DNA of 31,949 bases from Prevotellaceae bacterium UBA1746. Its GTDB lineage: Bacteria; Bacteroidota; Bacteroidia; Bacteroidales; Bacteroidaceae. The stretch covers positions 1 to 31,949 of the forward strand of contig CAJPJR010000020.1 in the NCBI GenBank assembly GCA_905369775.1, written 5' to 3'. Below, one piece after another: positions 1-7,690 of the stretch. Numbering within the stretch: position 1 is the first letter of the stretch; every line of letters begins with the position of its first letter. Both the position numbers and the translations under genes were made by a program. The notes below the pieces were generated by a model. It ran no database searches. It was not told the DNA's origin and saw nothing but the letters and a program-made list of their open reading frames with translations.

Positions 1-236
1 AACTGTTCCGTGCACAAGACGAAGCCTATCGCGAGAGCGTAATCCCGTGCAACGCAAAGAAATTCTTCCTCACTGCCGGTTTGCCGGTTGTCTTCGAAGG
101 ACTGGCCGGAGATACCGGACGAATTTTCGGACTCAACCACTTCGGCCACAGCGCACCTTTCAAAGTGCTCGACGAGAAATTCGGATTCACTCCCGAAGCC
201 GTTTACAGCGAAATCAAACAATATCTCGGTCGTTAA
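1..236 (+). CDS. tkt: Transketolase, C-terminal end (partial)
   Basis: This is the last 77 codons of a gene that begins left of the window, read from base 3 to a TAA at 234-236. The peptide has the typical transketolase C-terminal domain ending: an AKKFFLTAG stretch, then GRIFGLNHFGHSAP, which matches the family's conserved G-x-D-x-FG-x-SAP region, and a final helix containing EAVYSEIKQYL. Transketolase transfers two-carbon units between sugar phosphates in the non-oxidative pentose phosphate pathway, with thiamine diphosphate bound mainly by the missing upstream domains. The next gene, rpiB, acts in the same pathway, and tkt-rpiB adjacency is common in Bacteroidales. Only the tail is visible, so completeness cannot be judged. 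Confidence 0.9.
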   Translation, partial: LFRAQDEAYRESVIPCNAKKFFLTAGLPVVFEGLAGDTGRIFGLNHFGHSAPFKVLDEKFGFTPEAVYSEIKQYLGR

Positions 237-243
237 GACCGTC

Positions 244-351
244 GGAAAAGAAGTGAGGGAGTGTTCACGCAGCAAGGCGTAGAGACACATTGGGTGTACC
301 GATGAGGCGCCTATTTTGTCCCGGCAGCGCTTGAACACTCCCTACTTTTCC
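244..351. repeat. Long inverted-repeat element between tkt and rpiB
   Basis: A 12-bp perfect inverted repeat, AGGGAGTGTTCA at 256-267 and TGAACACTCCCT at 332-343, extends outward with a small bulge through GGAAAAG at 244-250 and CTTTTCC at 345-351. The roughly 64-nt interior has smaller inverted motifs, including ACAC/GTGT near 285-297 and the palindrome GGCGCC near 306-311. The right arm is followed by only four Ts, so it is a poor intrinsic terminator. It could be a structured RNA between tkt and rpiB, or a small palindromic mobile repeat of the REP or MITE kind. Confidence 0.6.
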
Positions 352-380
352 AACCAAATTGCACAATAATAGAATAGATA

Positions 381-812
381 ATGAAACCCATAGGGCTAGC
401 CTCCGATCATGCCGGCTTTGAACTCAAAAGTTTTGTGTGTCGCTATTTAGACGAGCGCGGCATCCCGTACGTCGATTTCGGAACCCATTCGTCCGACTCC
501 TGCGATTATCCCGATTTCGGTCATGCGCTCGGCCGCGCCATCGACGGTGAAGAGTGCGAACGCGGCATTGCCATTTGTGGCAGCGGCGAAGGCATCTCCA
601 TGACGCTCAACAAGCATGCGCACGTTCGCGCCGCTCTGTGCTGGATGCCCGAAATTGCGGCCTTGTCTCGTCAACACAACAACGCCAACGTCCTGGTCAT
701 GCCCGGTCGTTTTGTCGATGAGAAAGAAGCGACAGCAATTCTCGACGCCTTCCTCTCCACCGATTTCGAAGGAGGAAGACACTGTCAGCGCGTCGCCAAA
801 ATTCCCTGCTGA
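381..812 (+). CDS. rpiB: Ribose-5-phosphate isomerase B
   Basis: This 143-residue cytoplasmic enzyme interconverts ribose 5-phosphate and ribulose 5-phosphate in the non-oxidative pentose phosphate pathway. It belongs to the RpiB/LacAB family. The N-terminal GLASDHAGFELK carries the conserved Asp-His, DYPDFG follows near residue 52, and the loop with the catalytic cysteine, ICGSGEGISM, lies near residues 71-80. SRQHNNANVLVMPGR corresponds to the family's conserved HNDAN segment. The length is normal (about 140-155). The ATG at 381 follows an AT-rich stretch, as is usual for Bacteroidota starts, and gives MKPIGLASDHAG, which aligns with the family N-terminus. It lies 144 nt after the transketolase stop, with the inverted-repeat element between them. 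No promoter of its own was found. Confidence 0.95.
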   Translation: MKPIGLASDHAGFELKSFVCRYLDERGIPYVDFGTHSSDSCDYPDFGHALGRAIDGEECERGIAICGSGEGISMTLNKHAHVRAALCWMPEIAALSRQHNNANVLVMPGRFVDEKEATAILDAFLSTDFEGGRHCQRVAKIPC

Positions 813-1006
813 TTTTTCTCCCTTCCACACTTCGCGCAGCGCATCTTGCGCAAGGCCGGTTCGCGCCGACACATCGTTCAATAAACGCCTTCCGAGTAGA
901 AGAGCGCCTATCTGACTACAACGCAGAAAGTTGTGGTCAATGCTTGTTGTCAACAGGCGAAAGGGCGGTTTTTCCCCACAAAAGCGCAAAAAGTAGGTCG
1001 CTTTCT

Positions 1007-1036
1007 TGCTACAATCAATTGAAAATAATACCTTTG
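1007..1036 (+). promoter_or_regulatory. Bacteroidota-type promoter upstream of HU gene
   Basis: TTG at 1007-1009 and TACCTTTG at 1029-1036 are separated by 19 bp, matching the Bacteroidota sigma-ABfr pattern (TTG, 19-21 bp, TAnnTTTG). Transcription would begin a few bases downstream, near 1043, leaving a leader of about 40 nt before the HU start at 1082. The 813-1006 stretch upstream of it appears empty. Confidence 0.75.
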
Positions 1037-1081
1037 CACTCAATTTCAAATAGCCCTCTATTCATCCAAAACTAGATCAAA

Positions 1082-1354
1082 ATGACCAAAGCAGATATTG
1101 TAAGGGAGATTGCAAAGAAGACTGGCATTGACAATGCCACGGTTCTTGCTTCTGTGGAAGCATTCATGGAGTCTGTCAAAGAGTCGCTTGCACGGGAGGA
1201 GAATGTCTATCTGCGAGGTTTCGGCAGTTTCATTCTGAAGAAGCGCGCGCAGAAGACGGCGCGTAACATATCGAAGAATACGACGATCATCATTCCCGAG
1301 CACAACATTCCCGCGTTCAAGCCCGCGAAGACGTTCACCGACCAGATCAAGTAA
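1082..1354 (+). CDS. hup: HU-family DNA-binding protein
   Basis: This 90-residue nucleoid protein is of normal HU length. It starts MTKADIVREIAKKTG, the typical dimerisation helices, followed by the HU signature RGFGSFILKKRAQKTARN at about residues 43-60. That signature leads into the beta arms that wrap DNA, and the protein ends with a C-terminal helix containing FKPAKTFTDQIK. HU dimers bend and compact DNA with little sequence preference. HU and IHF subunits cannot be separated with confidence by eye, but the arm sequence reads as HU-like. It has its own promoter and is followed 117 nt later by a tiny basic ORF and then rng, so it may supply read-through transcription to them. Confidence 0.93.
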   Translation: MTKADIVREIAKKTGIDNATVLASVEAFMESVKESLAREENVYLRGFGSFILKKRAQKTARNISKNTTIIIPEHNIPAFKPAKTFTDQIK

Positions 1355-1471
1355 TCGCTCTGCAAAGCCATCCGTTCGCACTGTCCCCTCTTCTCCTCCG
1401 TGAGGAGCTGCAAGAGAGACGATAGATTCGACGGATCACCCTATATTTTTCAACTCTAAAAACATCACACC

Positions 1472-1561
1472 ATGCCTAACGGAAAGAAAAAGAAGAGACA
1501 TAAGATGTCCACGCACAAGCGCAAAAAGCGTCTGCGCAAGAACCGTCACAAGAGCAAGTAA
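1472..1561 (+). CDS. 29-residue very basic protein, bS22/mS38-like (AURKAIP1/COX24 type)
   Basis: A short frame from ATG 1472 to TAA 1559-1561 encodes MPNGKKKKRHKMSTHKRKKR followed by LRKNRHKSK. About two thirds of the residues are Lys, Arg or His. The pattern K-M-x-x-HK-x-x-K-x-x-R-K resembles the AURKAIP1/COX24 motif found in mitochondrial mS38 and in the tiny bacterial ribosomal protein bS22, so a role on the small ribosomal subunit is a reasonable inference. The start follows an AT-rich stretch, a good Bacteroidota start context. It sits between HU and RNase G and is followed by a hairpin that may terminate its transcript. The assignment rests on motif pattern and composition only. Confidence 0.7.
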   Translation: MPNGKKKKRHKMSTHKRKKRLRKNRHKSK

Positions 1562-1592
1562 GTCGCTCGTCGGCTCACTGCTGACGGTACGG

Positions 1593-1647
1593 AAAGTTAA
1601 AAGTCAAGCACAGCCACTCTCGAGTGGCTTCCTCGGCTTTTAACTTT
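1593..1647 (+). terminator. Stem-loop after the small basic gene
   Basis: AAAGTTAAAAG at 1593-1603 pairs with CTTTTAACTTT at 1637-1647. An inner hairpin is formed by AGCCACT at 1612-1618 and AGTGGCT at 1623-1629. The outer right arm runs into TTTTCTATTT, giving a weak U-rich tail. It could end or attenuate transcription from hup and the small gene before rng. Confidence 0.5.
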
Positions 1648-1666
1648 TCTATTTCTGTCTATTTCC

Positions 1667-1723
1667 TTCCCGATCCGTCCTTCGTCGACGAAGAGCCGAG
1701 CGGGAAAGAGCCGTAAGCGGCTC
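1667..1723 (+). promoter_or_regulatory. Structured 5' leader of rng
   Basis: Two hairpins lie just before the rng start at 1744. The first has an outer stem TTCCCG (1667-1672) with CGGGAA (1701-1706), enclosing the perfect palindrome CTTCGTCGACGAAG at 1680-1693. The second is GAGCCG (1708-1713) with CGGCTC (1718-1723) around a 4-nt loop. RNase E of E. coli is known to regulate itself through structures in its leader; a similar role here is inference. Confidence 0.45.
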
Positions 1724-1743
1724 GAACGTTATCAAACCACCTC

Positions 1744-3324
1744 ATGACAAGCGAAGTTATCGTCGATGTCCAAAAGAAAGACATCTCCATCGCCCTGCTG
1801 GAAGACAAGCGTCTCGTGGAATTTCAGCAAGAAGGTCGTTCGGAGCAGTATTCTGTGGGCAACATCTACTTGGCGAAGATCCGGAAAATCATGCCCGGAC
1901 TCAACGCTTGCTTCGTGAATGTCGGATACGAGCGCGACGCCTTTCTGCATTATCTCGATTTAGGCGTGCGCTACAGACAGTTTGAGCATTACCTTGACCT
2001 GCTCAAGAACGGGAAACGCAAACCCCTTCCCCTTCACAAAGTACCGCGCCAGCCCAACACCGAAAAAGACGGCCACATTCAAAACACCGTCAAGGTCGGC
2101 CAAGAAGTATTGGTGCAGATAGTCAAGGAACCCATTTCCACCAAAGGACCTCGCGTCACCTGCGAAATCTCCTTTGCGGGTCGTTATCTCGTCCTCATCC
2201 CCTTCACCGATAAGGTCAGCGTCTCCACTAAAATCAAAAGCGATGCCGAGCGAGCACGTCTCAAGCAGCTCATGCACAGCATCAAGCCCAAAGGTTTCGG
2301 CGTCATCATTCGCACCGTAGCCGAAGGACGGCGAGTGGCAGAGCTCGACCAAGAATTGCGCATCCTCCTCTCGCGTTGGGATGCTGCTGTGGCCAAGATT
2401 CAAAACAGCAACCCCGCCGACAAGGCGACGCTCGTTTACGAAGAGACCAGCCGCACCGTGGGACTGCTTCGCGACCTCTTCAATCCCTCGTTTGAAAGCA
2501 TCCACATCAACGACCGGAAAGTCTACGAAGAAGTGCGCGACTACGTCACACTCATTGCCCCCGAATCGAAAGACATCGTCAAGTTCTACAAGGGCAATGT
2601 CCCCATTTTCGACAATTTCTCGGTCACCCGCCAGATCAAGTCCTCCCTCGGTCGCACCGTCACTTACAAGCACGGGGCCTATCTCATCATTGAGCACACC
2701 GAAGCCCTTCACGTGGTCGACATCAACTCCGGCAACCGCAGCAAAAGCCCCGAAGGGCAAGAAGTGAATGCTCTGGACGTGAATCTCGGTGCCGCCGACG
2801 AATTAGCGCGCCAATTGCGTTTGCGCGACATGGGCGGCATCATCGTAGTCGATTTCATCGACATGGCCCAGCCCGAGAATCGCCAGAAACTCTACGAGCG
2901 GATGGTCGAAAACATGAAGAAAGACCGTGCGCGCCACAACATTCTGCCTCTTTCCAAATTTGGACTGATGCAGATCACCCGCCAGCGCGTTCGTCCGGCC
3001 ATGGATGTCAAGGTCGAAGAGGAATGCCCGTCTTGCGGAGGCACCGGAAAGATCAAGTCCTCCTATCTCTTCACCGATGCGTTGGAAAGCAAGATCCGCA
3101 TCGTCAGCGAAGAGCTCGGCATCCGCAAGTTCCGCTTGCACGTCCATCCCTTCGTGGCGGCCTACATCAACCAAGGCTTCATCTCCTTGCACCGCCGTTG
3201 GCAGTTCCATTACGGATGGGGCATTCGGGTCATCCCCGATCAGAGTCTCGCTTTCCTGGAATATAAATTCATCGACGCAGAAGGACAAGAGATCGATATG
3301 AAAGAAGAACGAGAGAACCAATAA
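1744..3324 (+). CDS. rng: Ribonuclease E/G family endoribonuclease
   Basis: This 526-residue protein cuts single-stranded RNA and takes part in rRNA maturation and mRNA decay. It has the RNase G layout: an N-terminal S1-type RNA-binding region (GNIYLAKIRKIMPGLNACFVNVGYERDAFL, about residues 39-68), then the catalytic domain. D326 in HVVDINSGN and D370 in IIVVDFIDM correspond to the two magnesium-binding aspartates of E. coli RNase E. C428 and C431 in CPSCGGTGK match the zinc-link cysteines used in tetramer assembly. The long disordered C-terminal scaffold of E. coli RNase E is absent, so this is a catalytic core protein. MTSEVIVDVQKKD at 1744 is a typical family start. Transcription converges with pheS. 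Confidence 0.95.
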   Translation: MTSEVIVDVQKKDISIALLEDKRLVEFQQEGRSEQYSVGNIYLAKIRKIMPGLNACFVNVGYERDAFLHYLDLGVRYRQFEHYLDLLKNGKRKPLPLHKVPRQPNTEKDGHIQNTVKVGQEVLVQIVKEPISTKGPRVTCEISFAGRYLVLIPFTDKVSVSTKIKSDAERARLKQLMHSIKPKGFGVIIRTVAEGRRVAELDQELRILLSRWDAAVAKIQNSNPADKATLVYEETSRTVGLLRDLFNPSFESIHINDRKVYEEVRDYVTLIAPESKDIVKFYKGNVPIFDNFSVTRQIKSSLGRTVTYKHGAYLIIEHTEALHVVDINSGNRSKSPEGQEVNALDVNLGAADELARQLRLRDMGGIIVVDFIDMAQPENRQKLYERMVENMKKDRARHNILPLSKFGLMQITRQRVRPAMDVKVEEECPSCGGTGKIKSSYLFTDALESKIRIVSEELGIRKFRLHVHPFVAAYINQGFISLHRRWQFHYGWGIRVIPDQSLAFLEYKFIDAEGQEIDMKEERENQ

Positions 3325-3347
3325 TCCGACACTCACCACACAGCATC

Positions 3348-3385
3348 ACGGCACTCACCGCAACACGCGGATGGGTGCCGTTTTT
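3348..3385 (+). terminator. Terminator of rng
   Basis: ACGGCAC at 3348-3354 pairs with GTGCCGT at 3375-3381 and leads into a TTTTT run, giving a rho-independent terminator 23 nt after the rng stop. The left part of the loop carries a few further complementary bases. Confidence 0.7.
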
Positions 3386-3462
3386 CATGCGCTCGCTGCG
3401 TGCTTCGGAGGGCACAAGCGGGGTGGGGTCAACAACGCAAAGAAACATTCTTCACAGCGCAT

Positions 3463-3503
3463 AAAAAGGCCTCCCCGAGCACCACGCAGGATGCTCGGGG
3501 AGG
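3463..3503 (-). terminator. Terminator of the queD-queE-lepA-pheS unit
   Basis: CCTCCCCGAGCA at 3470-3481 pairs perfectly with TGCTCGGGGAGG at 3492-3503 (12 bp). On the minus strand the stem is followed by GCC and then TTTTT (3463-3467 as A's on the plus strand). It is a strong intrinsic terminator about 105 nt downstream of the pheS stop. Confidence 0.85.
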
Positions 3504-3607
3504 TGTAGTATTTGCAGTAAGGTCGGCAGATGTCGCAAGAGACGCAGCACGAACAGGCAATGCAGTCGCGTAGGGCGTCCGCGTGACAGTCACTGAGCCC
3601 TCATGTT

Positions 3608-4627
3608 TCAGTGTGCCGCCATAAATTGGTTCAAGAAGCGCACATCGTTTTCGGAGAAGAGACGCAAGTCGTTCACCTGATATTTCAAGTTCGTGATGCG
3701 TTCCACACCCATACCGAAGGCATAACCTTTGTACACCTTCGAATCGATGCCGTTCGCCTCAAGCACAGCGGGATCCACCATGCCGCAGCCCAAAATCTCC
3801 ACCCAGCCGGTGTGCTTGCAGAAACCGCAGCCTTCGCCACCGCAGATGTTGCACGAGATGTCCATTTCCGCCGAAGGTTCTGTGAAGGGGAAGTACGAAG
3901 GGCGCAGACGGATCTTCGTGTCGGCACCGAACATTTCGCGAGCAAAAGCAAGCAACACCTGTTTCAGATCGGTGAACGACACATCCTTGTCAATGTACAG
4001 GCCCTCCACCTGGTGGAAGAAGCAGTGAGCACGTGCCGAAATGGCCTCGTTACGATAGACCCGACCCGGGCAGATCACGCGAATCGGCGGTTGGGTATGT
4101 TCCATCACGCGGCTCTGAACACTCGAAGTGTGCGTGCGCAGAATCACATCGGGATGCGTCTCCACGAAGAACGTGTCCTGCATGTCACGTGCGGGGTGAT
4201 CTTCTGCGAAATTCATCGCGCCGAACACATGCCAGTCGTCCTCGATTTCCGGACCGTCGGCCAGCGAGAAGCCCATACGTCCGAAGATGTCGATGATTTC
4301 CTGCTTCACCAGCGAGAGCGGGTGACGCGTACCCAGACGAATGGGGTAGGGCGTGCGCGTGAGATCCAGCGCGGAGTGGTCCTCCTCGGCCGTCGCCAGC
4401 TCCTGTTTCAGCGTGTTGAAACGCTCTTGGAGCGCCGTTTTGAGTTGATTGAGGTAGACGCCCACCTCTTTCTTTTGGTCTGCAGCCACGTTGCGGAAGT
4501 TGGCCATGAGTTGGTTCACCTTTCCTTTCTTACTCAGAAATTCGAGGCGCAAGGCTTCGAGCTGCTCTTCGTTCTCGGCTTTCAGCTCATCCACTCGGGC
4601 GAGCAGTGTTTTGATTTCTTCTATCAT
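3608..4627 (-). CDS. pheS: Phenylalanine-tRNA ligase alpha subunit
   Basis: The 339-residue alpha subunit of the cytoplasmic (alpha-beta)2 synthetase charges tRNA-Phe with phenylalanine. The first 85 or so residues form the charged coiled-coil arm that contacts tRNA. The class II catalytic core follows: RTHTSSVQSRVM, the FHQVEGLYID region, GWVEILGCGMVDP and the motif 3 segment FGMGVERITNL. CNICGGEGCGFC, in the middle of the core, has two Cys pairs and looks like a small metal-binding loop; I know this form from other Bacteroidota PheS proteins. MIEEIKTLLARVDEL is a normal N-terminus. The gene starts 58 nt after the lepA stop with no promoter seen between them. The partner pheT is not in the window. 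Confidence 0.96.
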   Translation of the reverse strand: MIEEIKTLLARVDELKAENEEQLEALRLEFLSKKGKVNQLMANFRNVAADQKKEVGVYLNQLKTALQERFNTLKQELATAEEDHSALDLTRTPYPIRLGTRHPLSLVKQEIIDIFGRMGFSLADGPEIEDDWHVFGAMNFAEDHPARDMQDTFFVETHPDVILRTHTSSVQSRVMEHTQPPIRVICPGRVYRNEAISARAHCFFHQVEGLYIDKDVSFTDLKQVLLAFAREMFGADTKIRLRPSYFPFTEPSAEMDISCNICGGEGCGFCKHTGWVEILGCGMVDPAVLEANGIDSKVYKGYAFGMGVERITNLKYQVNDLRLFSENDVRFLNQFMAAH

Positions 4628-4685
4628 TGTGAGATTGATCTGTTCCGGTTGTGATTGGGGAATGCGGATCGGCGTCGCGGGGGCG

Positions 4686-6467
4686 TCAGTCCAGTTTGAG
4701 TACGGCCAGGAAAGCCTTTTGCGGCACCTGCACGTTGCCGATTTCCTTCATTTTCTTCTTACCGCGCTTCTGTTTTTCGAGCAGCTTACGCTTACGGCTC
4801 ACGTCGCCGCCGTAGCACTTGGCCGTCACGTCTTTGCGCAGTTGCTTCACCGTTTCGCGGGCGATGATTTTCGCGCCGATGGCCGCCTGGATCGCGATGT
4901 CAAATTGCTGTCGGGGCAAGAGTTCTTTGAGTTTCTCGCACATGCGCCGACCGAAATGCACCGAGTTGTCCACGTGGGTCAGCGTCGAGAGCGCATCCAC
5001 CGGTTCGCCGTTGAGCAAGATGTCCAGTTTCACCAGTTTCGAAGGGCGGAAACCGATGGGGTGGTAGTCGAACGAAGCATAGCCCTTCGAGATCGATTTC
5101 AGTTTGTCGTAGAAGTCGATCACGATTTCGGCCAGCGGCATGTCGTAATGGAGTTCCACGCGATCGCCCGACACATATTCCTGCTTGATCAGTTCGCCGC
5201 GTTTGCCCAGGCAGAGGGTCATGATGTTGCCGATGAAGTCGGTGCGGGTGATGATCGAAGCACGGATATAAGGTTCTTCGATGTGATCGATTTCCATCGC
5301 GTCGGGCATTCCCGCGGGGTTGTGCACTTCGAGCAGCGTGTTGTGCTTATCGTAAACGTTGTAGCTCACGTTCGGCACCGTGGTGATCACATTCATGTTG
5401 AACTCTCGGTCCAGTCGTTCCTGCACGATCTCCATGTGCAGCAAGCCCAGGAATCCGCAGCGGAAACCGAAGCCCAGTGCCACCGACGATTCGGGTTGGA
5501 AGGAGAGCGAGGCGTCGTTGAGTTGCAGCTTTTCGAGCGAGGCGCGCAGCAGTTCGAAATCCTCGGTCTCGATGGGGTAGACACCCGCAAAGACCATGGG
5601 TTTCACCTCTTCGAAGCCCGCAATGGCTTCGGTACAGGGGCGTTCCACCGAGGTGATGGTGTCGCCCACCTTCACTTCCGTGGCCGTTTTGATGCCGCTC
5701 ACGATGTAGCCCACGTCGCCGCAACCCAAGCTTTGGCGCGGCGAGAGGTCCATTTTCAGCACCCCCACTTCGTCGGCCTTATACTGGCGTTCCGTGTTGA
5801 CAAAGAGCACGTTCTCGCCACTCTTGATCGAGCCGTTCACGATTTTGAAATACGCGATGATGCCGCGATAGGAGTTGAACACCGAGTCGAAGATCAAGGC
5901 TTGCAGCGGCGCTTCGGGATCGCCCACCGGCGCGGGAATGCGCTCCACGACTGCGCGCAGGATGTCGTCGACGCCCTCGCCCGTTTTGCCCGATGCCCGA
6001 ATGATCTCTTCGCGTTTGCAACCGATGAGCTCGATGATCTCGTCTTCGACCTCCTCAGGCATGGAGTTGGGCATGTCGCACTTGTTGAGCACGGGAATGA
6101 TTTCGAGGTCGTGCTCGATGGCCATGTAGAGGTTCGAAATCGTTTGCGCCTGTACGCCCTGTGTCGAATCGACCACGAGGAGGCAGCCCTCGCAAGCCGC
6201 AATCGATCGGCTCACTTCGTAGGCAAAGTCCACGTGACCCGGGGTGTCGATGAGGTTGAGCACATAGTCTTGTCCGTCCAGGTTGTAGTTCATCTGGATG
6301 GCATGGCTTTTGATGGTGATGCCTCGTTCTTTTTCGAGGTCCATGTCGTCGAGCATTTGCCCTTCCGTCACCTTGATGGTTTGTGTGCGTTCGAGCAGTC
6401 GGTCGGCCAGGGTACTTTTCCCGTGGTCGATGTGAGCAATGATGCAAAAATTGCGTATGTGGTTCAT
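4686..6467 (-). CDS. lepA: Elongation factor 4 (LepA)
   Basis: This is a 593-residue translational GTPase, the usual LepA length. It starts MNHIRNFCIIAHIDHGKSTL, with the P-loop AHIDHGKST at residues 11-19. The G2 region ERGITIKSH, the G3 box DTPGH and the G4 box NKCD follow in order. The C-terminus, rich in Lys and Arg with KRKLLEKQKRGKKKMKEIG and then VPQKAFLAVLKLD, is the domain unique to LepA. It acts on the ribosome, and roles in 30S assembly and back-translocation have been reported. The frame stays open upstream to 6911, but that part lies antisense-free within queE in another frame and looks nothing like LepA, so the start at 6467 is firm. It lies 70 nt after queE. Confidence 0.97.
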   Translation of the reverse strand: MNHIRNFCIIAHIDHGKSTLADRLLERTQTIKVTEGQMLDDMDLEKERGITIKSHAIQMNYNLDGQDYVLNLIDTPGHVDFAYEVSRSIAACEGCLLVVDSTQGVQAQTISNLYMAIEHDLEIIPVLNKCDMPNSMPEEVEDEIIELIGCKREEIIRASGKTGEGVDDILRAVVERIPAPVGDPEAPLQALIFDSVFNSYRGIIAYFKIVNGSIKSGENVLFVNTERQYKADEVGVLKMDLSPRQSLGCGDVGYIVSGIKTATEVKVGDTITSVERPCTEAIAGFEEVKPMVFAGVYPIETEDFELLRASLEKLQLNDASLSFQPESSVALGFGFRCGFLGLLHMEIVQERLDREFNMNVITTVPNVSYNVYDKHNTLLEVHNPAGMPDAMEIDHIEEPYIRASIITRTDFIGNIMTLCLGKRGELIKQEYVSGDRVELHYDMPLAEIVIDFYDKLKSISKGYASFDYHPIGFRPSKLVKLDILLNGEPVDALSTLTHVDNSVHFGRRMCEKLKELLPRQQFDIAIQAAIGAKIIARETVKQLRKDVTAKCYGGDVSRKRKLLEKQKRGKKKMKEIGNVQVPQKAFLAVLKLD

Positions 6468-6537
6468 GAGCCGTTGGGCGGATGAGAGGGTTAGACAGTG
6501 AGCATTCGCAGCTCCGGAAGTTGGGCGGGTGTATCGC

Positions 6538-7113
6538 TCAGCGTATGCCCGCGATTTTGTGGGTTTGCAGCGACAGTCGCCATTCGGGGTGCGTTTTGCA
6601 AAACTCCATGGTGAAGGCCATGATACGGCGGTTGGCCGTTTCGTCGCCCACGTCGCAGGGTTGCAAAAAGCGGTGGGTGGCAGCCAGGTGCGGATAGGTG
6701 GGCGGCGGGGTGCCGTCGCACACCACTTTGAGCTCGTCGCAGCGCGTGAGCACCGGCGTGGCGTGGGGCTCGAAAGCATCTTTCGGGGAGAGCGTGATCC
6801 AGTCCACGTTGTCGGGCAGCGGGTGCGTGCCGTTGGTTTCCACCGCCACGAATTTGCCGGCTGCGTGGAGGCGTTCAACGAGCGTAGGCGTGAGGAAAAG
6901 CGAGGGCTCACCGCCCGTGATCACCACGTGGCGGGCCGGCCATTGCGCCACGGTTTCGACGATGGCCTCTTCGCTCATGGGCTGCCCCGATTCGTGCAGC
7001 GTGTCGCAAAAGCTGCAGTGCAAGTTGCAGCCGCTCAGCCGAACGAAGACCGCAGGCGTGCCGGTCCAGAACCCTTCGCCTTGCAGCGAGTAGAAAATTT
7101 CGTTGATCTTCAT
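6538..7113 (-). CDS. queE: 7-carboxy-7-deazaguanine synthase
   Basis: This radical-SAM enzyme of 191 residues converts 6-carboxytetrahydropterin to 7-carboxy-7-deazaguanine in the pathway to queuosine. MKINEIFYSLQGEG is the classic QueE N-terminus. The cluster-binding cysteines C29, C33 and C36 lie in SGCNLHCSFCDT, the CxxxCxxC form. VVITGGEPSL is the GGE motif that binds the SAM amino group, and VAVETNGT is also conserved. A longer start at 7149 is possible, but it adds a non-conserved leader and overlaps queD, so 7113 is preferred, leaving a 22-nt gap to queD. The preceding gene makes its substrate. Confidence 0.95.
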   Translation of the reverse strand: MKINEIFYSLQGEGFWTGTPAVFVRLSGCNLHCSFCDTLHESGQPMSEEAIVETVAQWPARHVVITGGEPSLFLTPTLVERLHAAGKFVAVETNGTHPLPDNVDWITLSPKDAFEPHATPVLTRCDELKVVCDGTPPPTYPHLAATHRFLQPCDVGDETANRRIMAFTMEFCKTHPEWRLSLQTHKIAGIR

Positions 7114-7135
7114 AAGGCGCTGTGGGCGTTCGGCG

Positions 7136-7489
7136 TCAGAGATCGGCATTCTCGCAGCCGGGTTTCACATAGACGGCCACGTTGCCTTCGCTCTCTTGGA
7201 ACGACACCTTGTAGGCATTGGGCACCTGCTCGCAAATCCAGCGCGCCATGTTCTCGGCGGTGGTGCTGAAGTCGAGGATCTCGTTCACATTGCGGTGGTC
7301 CAATTTGTCTTGCACCCGTTGTTTGACGTGGGTGAAATCGGTCACCATGCCATTTTTGTCGAGCTCTTCGGCGCGGCAGTAGACCGTGATGATGCCATTG
7401 TGCCCGTGAGGGCGATTGCATTTACTCTCGTAGTCGAGATGCAACTGGTGTGAGTAGGATATTTCGATGCGTTTGGAAATGTAGTACAT
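7136..7489 (-). CDS. queD: 6-carboxy-5,6,7,8-tetrahydropterin synthase
   Basis: This 117-residue protein of the PTPS/QueD fold makes 6-carboxytetrahydropterin from dihydroneopterin triphosphate. Zinc ligands fit H14 in ISYSHQL and H28 and H30 in CNRPHGHNG, and C24 fits the catalytic cysteine. FSTTAENMARWICEQV contains the conserved Glu that binds the pterin. The frame is open upstream to 7630, but the family starts at MYYISKRIEISYSHQL, and the promoter at 7524-7554 leaves about 28 nt before the ATG at 7489. The gene heads the minus-strand unit and works directly before queE. Confidence 0.94.
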   Translation of the reverse strand: MYYISKRIEISYSHQLHLDYESKCNRPHGHNGIITVYCRAEELDKNGMVTDFTHVKQRVQDKLDHRNVNEILDFSTTAENMARWICEQVPNAYKVSFQESEGNVAVYVKPGCENADL

Positions 7490-7523
7490 GAGCAATGGGG
7501 TTGCCCTTGGGGGCAATCCATGG

Positions 7524-7554
7524 CAAAGATAGTGATTTTGTGGAAACTGTGCAA
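7524..7554 (-). promoter_or_regulatory. Promoter of queD-queE (and probably lepA-pheS)
   Basis: On the minus strand TTG (CAA at 7552-7554) and TATCTTTG (7524-7531) are separated by 20 bp, an excellent Bacteroidota match. The expected start near 7517 leaves a short leader to the queD ATG at 7489, and this supports that start. No comparable site was seen between queE, lepA and pheS, so the four genes may share it. Confidence 0.75.
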
Positions 7555-7690
7555 GGATATCGCGCGTGTGAGCGCGCGATCGAAACGGGCTGCGCAATAC
7601 GCGCACGGCGAGCCGCCTGAATAGATCCACAGGGCGGGCGAGCGCCGCATGGGGAATGATTCCGCCGCGGATGCATCGAAAAGTTTCGAG

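Noticed and set aside
447..1049. 200-codon minus-strand frame across rpiB and the following gap
   Set aside because: Most of it is antisense to rpiB, and it runs through the HU promoter. No family resemblance was seen.
4491..6485. 664-codon open frame on the + strand opposite lepA and the start of pheS
   Set aside because: It is antisense to the clear LepA and PheS proteins. Its residues (many His, Val, Asp, Phe) reflect the complement of the biased codon use of the real genes, and it has no signal, domain or start context.
6468..6911. Upstream in-frame extension of lepA
   Set aside because: The added 148 residues overlap queE in another frame and have no resemblance to LepA, which aligns from MNHIRNF onward.
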